DNA from: DATLBY01 sp035526665
GTDB taxonomy: Bacteria > Acidobacteriota > Terriglobia > Bryobacterales > Bryobacteraceae
DNA length: 8,430 nucleotides
Direction: 5' to 3'
NCBI GenBank assembly: GCA_035526665.1
Contig: DATLBY010000213.1
Location: 1 to 8,430, forward strand
This document shows positions 7,010-8,430 of this stretch, in pieces. The number at the start of each line of letters is the position of its first letter. Position 1 is the first letter of the stretch. The notes under the pieces were generated by a model, which saw nothing but the letters and a program-made list of their open reading frames with translations, had not been told where the DNA came from and did no database searches. The position numbers were made by a program, and so were the translations under genes.

Positions 7010-8362
7010 ATGAAATTCCGCCTTGCCGTATTCAGCCTCCTTGCCCTTCTCCCCACAGCGCTTTGGTGCCAAACCGTTCGCTTTCGAACCAATGTGGGCG
7101 ATATCGATGTCAACCTGCTGCCGACCGTGGCTCCGAAGACGGTGGAAAATTTCTTGGGTTACATGAACAGCGGCGCCTATAACAATTCCATCATTCACCG
7201 CTCCGTGCCCGGCTTTATCATCCAGGGCGGCGGGTACCAGTTGCAGAAGCCTCTGATGCTGATTGATATCCCGCAAGGTCCTCCAGTCAGGAACGAGTTC
7301 AGTCTCTCCAATGCGCGCGGGACTATCGCCATGGCCAAGCTGGATGGGAACCCAAACAGCGCTACCAATCAATGGTTCTTCAACCTGGCGGATAATTCCG
7401 GCAATCTGAATAATCAGAATGGGGGGTTTACAGTTTTCGGCCGGGTGGCGAACTCTGCCAGCCTGGCAGTGATGGACAAGATCGCGGCGCTCAAGGTTTA
7501 TTACGCCAACGCCAAGTTTGATCAACTTCCTCTGTTTAACTACAGCGGCGGGGATGTGCAGGACGCCAACTTCGTGCTGATTACGTCCATCTCGCTGCTG
7601 GAGCCCTCGCCGGTAATTAATCCCAATGGGATTATCACTGCCAGCACCTTTGGGGCATTTGCGGCGGCGGCGCCTGGCTCCTTCATCGAAATTTATGGTT
7701 CCAACCTGGCGGGAACGACGCGCCAGTGGTCGGGGGACGACTTCAAAGACGGGAATGCCCCGACATCACTGGACAACGTGAGTGTCAGCATCGCCGGGCA
7801 GGCGGCTTATGTCTATTCGATCAGCCCCGGCCAGGTGAACGTGCAGGTTCCCGCGGCAGTTCCCGCCGGCGGCCCCGTACCGGTGATCGTTACATATAAG
7901 GGTCAAGCCAGCGCGGCGGTGATGCTCACCATCAATCCGGTACAGGGCGGCCTCTTCGCTCCCCCCTCGTTCAATGTGGGCGGAAAACAGTATGCCGCCG
8001 CCATTCATTCCAGCAGCGGAGCCTTTGTTTCCGATGGCACGGTGCCGGGAGTCCCGGCTGCCCCCGCCCGTCCCGGCGAAACGCTGGTCTTCTATGGCAT
8101 CGGATTCGGACCGGTGACGCCGGCCGGCACGGCCATCGCGGGTCAAGTTGCCCAGGGACAGTCCTCGCTGGCGACGGCAGTCCAATTCAAGTTTGGCGAT
8201 ACGCCGGCGCAAGCAGTTTATGCGGGCCTTGCGCCCGGCTTGGTGGGCCTCTATCAGTTCAACGTGGTAGTGCCGGCGGTGGAATCGGGGATCGTGCCTC
8301 TCACCATCACACTAGGCGGAACAGCAATCCAGCAGACATTGTTTATTCCGGTACAACGCTAG
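7010..8362 (+). CDS. Secreted cyclophilin-type peptidyl-prolyl isomerase fused to a Solibacter-type C-terminal domain
   Basis: This 450-residue protein starts with a signal peptide (about 1-20, hydrophobic core 5-18; Cys20-Gln21 at the likely cut, but not a proper lipobox). Residues 22-196 are a cyclophilin domain, which catalyses cis-trans isomerisation of peptide bonds before proline. The core is present: Ile-His-Arg64-Ser-Val-Pro-Gly-Phe69-Ile-Ile-Gln72-Gly-Gly, then Arg-Gly-Thr-Ile-Ala-Met-Ala (103-109), Asn-Gln121-Trp-Phe123-Phe and Phe-x-Val-Phe-Gly (140-144). Arg64, Phe69, Gln72, Gln121 and Phe123 correspond to known catalytic or binding residues. Residues 201-450 match the C-terminal domain typical of Solibacter secreted proteins (TIGR03437 type), with two IPT/TIG-like halves. 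Its role is unknown; I infer surface attachment or protein binding. Bacterial cyclophilins are usually under 200 residues, so the fusion more than doubles the length. The gene is probably co-transcribed with the partial gene nine bases downstream. Confidence 0.88.
   Translation: MKFRLAVFSLLALLPTALWCQTVRFRTNVGDIDVNLLPTVAPKTVENFLGYMNSGAYNNSIIHRSVPGFIIQGGGYQLQKPLMLIDIPQGPPVRNEFSLSNARGTIAMAKLDGNPNSATNQWFFNLADNSGNLNNQNGGFTVFGRVANSASLAVMDKIAALKVYYANAKFDQLPLFNYSGGDVQDANFVLITSISLLEPSPVINPNGIITASTFGAFAAAAPGSFIEIYGSNLAGTTRQWSGDDFKDGNAPTSLDNVSVSIAGQAAYVYSISPGQVNVQVPAAVPAGGPVPVIVTYKGQASAAVMLTINPVQGGLFAPPSFNVGGKQYAAAIHSSSGAFVSDGTVPGVPAAPARPGETLVFYGIGFGPVTPAGTAIAGQVAQGQSSLATAVQFKFGDTPAQAVYAGLAPGLVGLYQFNVVVPAVESGIVPLTITLGGTAIQQTLFIPVQR
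7673..8353 (+). repeat. Two tandem IPT/TIG-like modules within the cyclophilin fusion protein
   Basis: Residues 222-311 and 355-448 of the fusion protein follow the same plan. Each opens with Pro-Gly, a short hydrophobic strand and Tyr-Gly, has a middle part with a Gly-x-x-Ala-x-x-x-Tyr pattern, then (Ser/Ala)-Pro-Gly, a Gln-Val or Gln-Phe-Asn-Val strand, a Val-Pro turn, and Gly...Val-Pro-x-x-(Val/Ile)-Thr near the end. This suggests duplication of one immunoglobulin-like unit. It is a protein-level resemblance judged by eye, not a DNA repeat. Confidence 0.5.
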
Positions 8363-8371
8363 CGATTCGCT

Positions 8372-8430
8372 ATGAGGAGCAGTTCCAGTCGCGCGGTCGT
8401 GGTTTTGACTGCGCTGCTCTTAGCGGCGGC
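8372..8430 (+). CDS. Partial exported protein, N-terminus only
   Basis: An ATG nine bases after the cyclophilin stop opens a frame that runs to the window edge (19 full codons). The translation has Arg2 and Arg7, a Ser-rich n-region, then a hydrophobic stretch of Val, Leu and Ala from about residue 8. This is the start of a signal peptide or membrane anchor. The close spacing suggests an operon with the cyclophilin gene and possible translational coupling, since no Shine-Dalgarno sequence is seen. Nothing of the mature protein is visible, so the function is unknown. Confidence 0.55.
   Translation, partial: MRSSSSRAVVVLTALLLAA

Noticed and set aside
6974..7525. 183-codon leftward open frame
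   Set aside because: It is antisense to the cyclophilin active-site region and resembles nothing known.

Overview
The window looks like a chromosomal segment of an acidobacterium close to Candidatus Solibacter / Bryobacterales (Acidobacteriota). The evidence is a large Oar-like TonB-dependent receptor with an N-terminal carboxypeptidase-regulatory-like domain, a transmembrane Ser/Thr kinase carrying PD40 propeller repeats, and a cyclophilin fused to what I recognise as the Solibacter-type C-terminal domain (TIGR03437 family). This is inference from protein families. There is no rRNA or marker gene here, and no tRNA, CRISPR array or insertion sequence was seen.

Layout, left to right. Positions 1-521 hold a leftward unit: a small cysteine-motif protein (133-474) followed by the start of a secreted protein (108 to the left edge). 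A good match to a sigma-54 (-24/-12) promoter lies upstream at 505-521. Divergent from it, 568-750 encodes a VapB-family antitoxin with no intact VapC toxin after it. Only 85 bases separate it from the convergent receptor gene (836-4153, leftward), whose 3318 bases are filled by one frame. A short 86-base divergent spacer (4154-4239) separates the receptor from the kinase gene (4240-6906, rightward). A 103-base spacer with overlapping hairpins follows. Then come the secreted cyclophilin fusion (7010-8362) and, 9 bases later, the start of another exported protein (8372 to the right edge).

How the genes may work together. Most products act in the cell envelope: an outer-membrane receptor, an inner-membrane kinase with a large extracytoplasmic propeller, a secreted prolyl isomerase and two partial exported proteins. 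The receptor and kinase share one intergenic control region, but nothing in the sequence proves a functional link. The cyclophilin gene and its right-hand neighbour are probably one transcript. The left unit is probably a separate sigma-54-controlled operon.

Most of the window is ordinary Acidobacteriota gene content. The points most worth following are the sigma-54 candidate and its small operon, the toxin-less antitoxin, the duplicated C-terminal module on the cyclophilin, the competing hairpins at 6938-6982, and -10-like boxes lying almost directly against several start codons.
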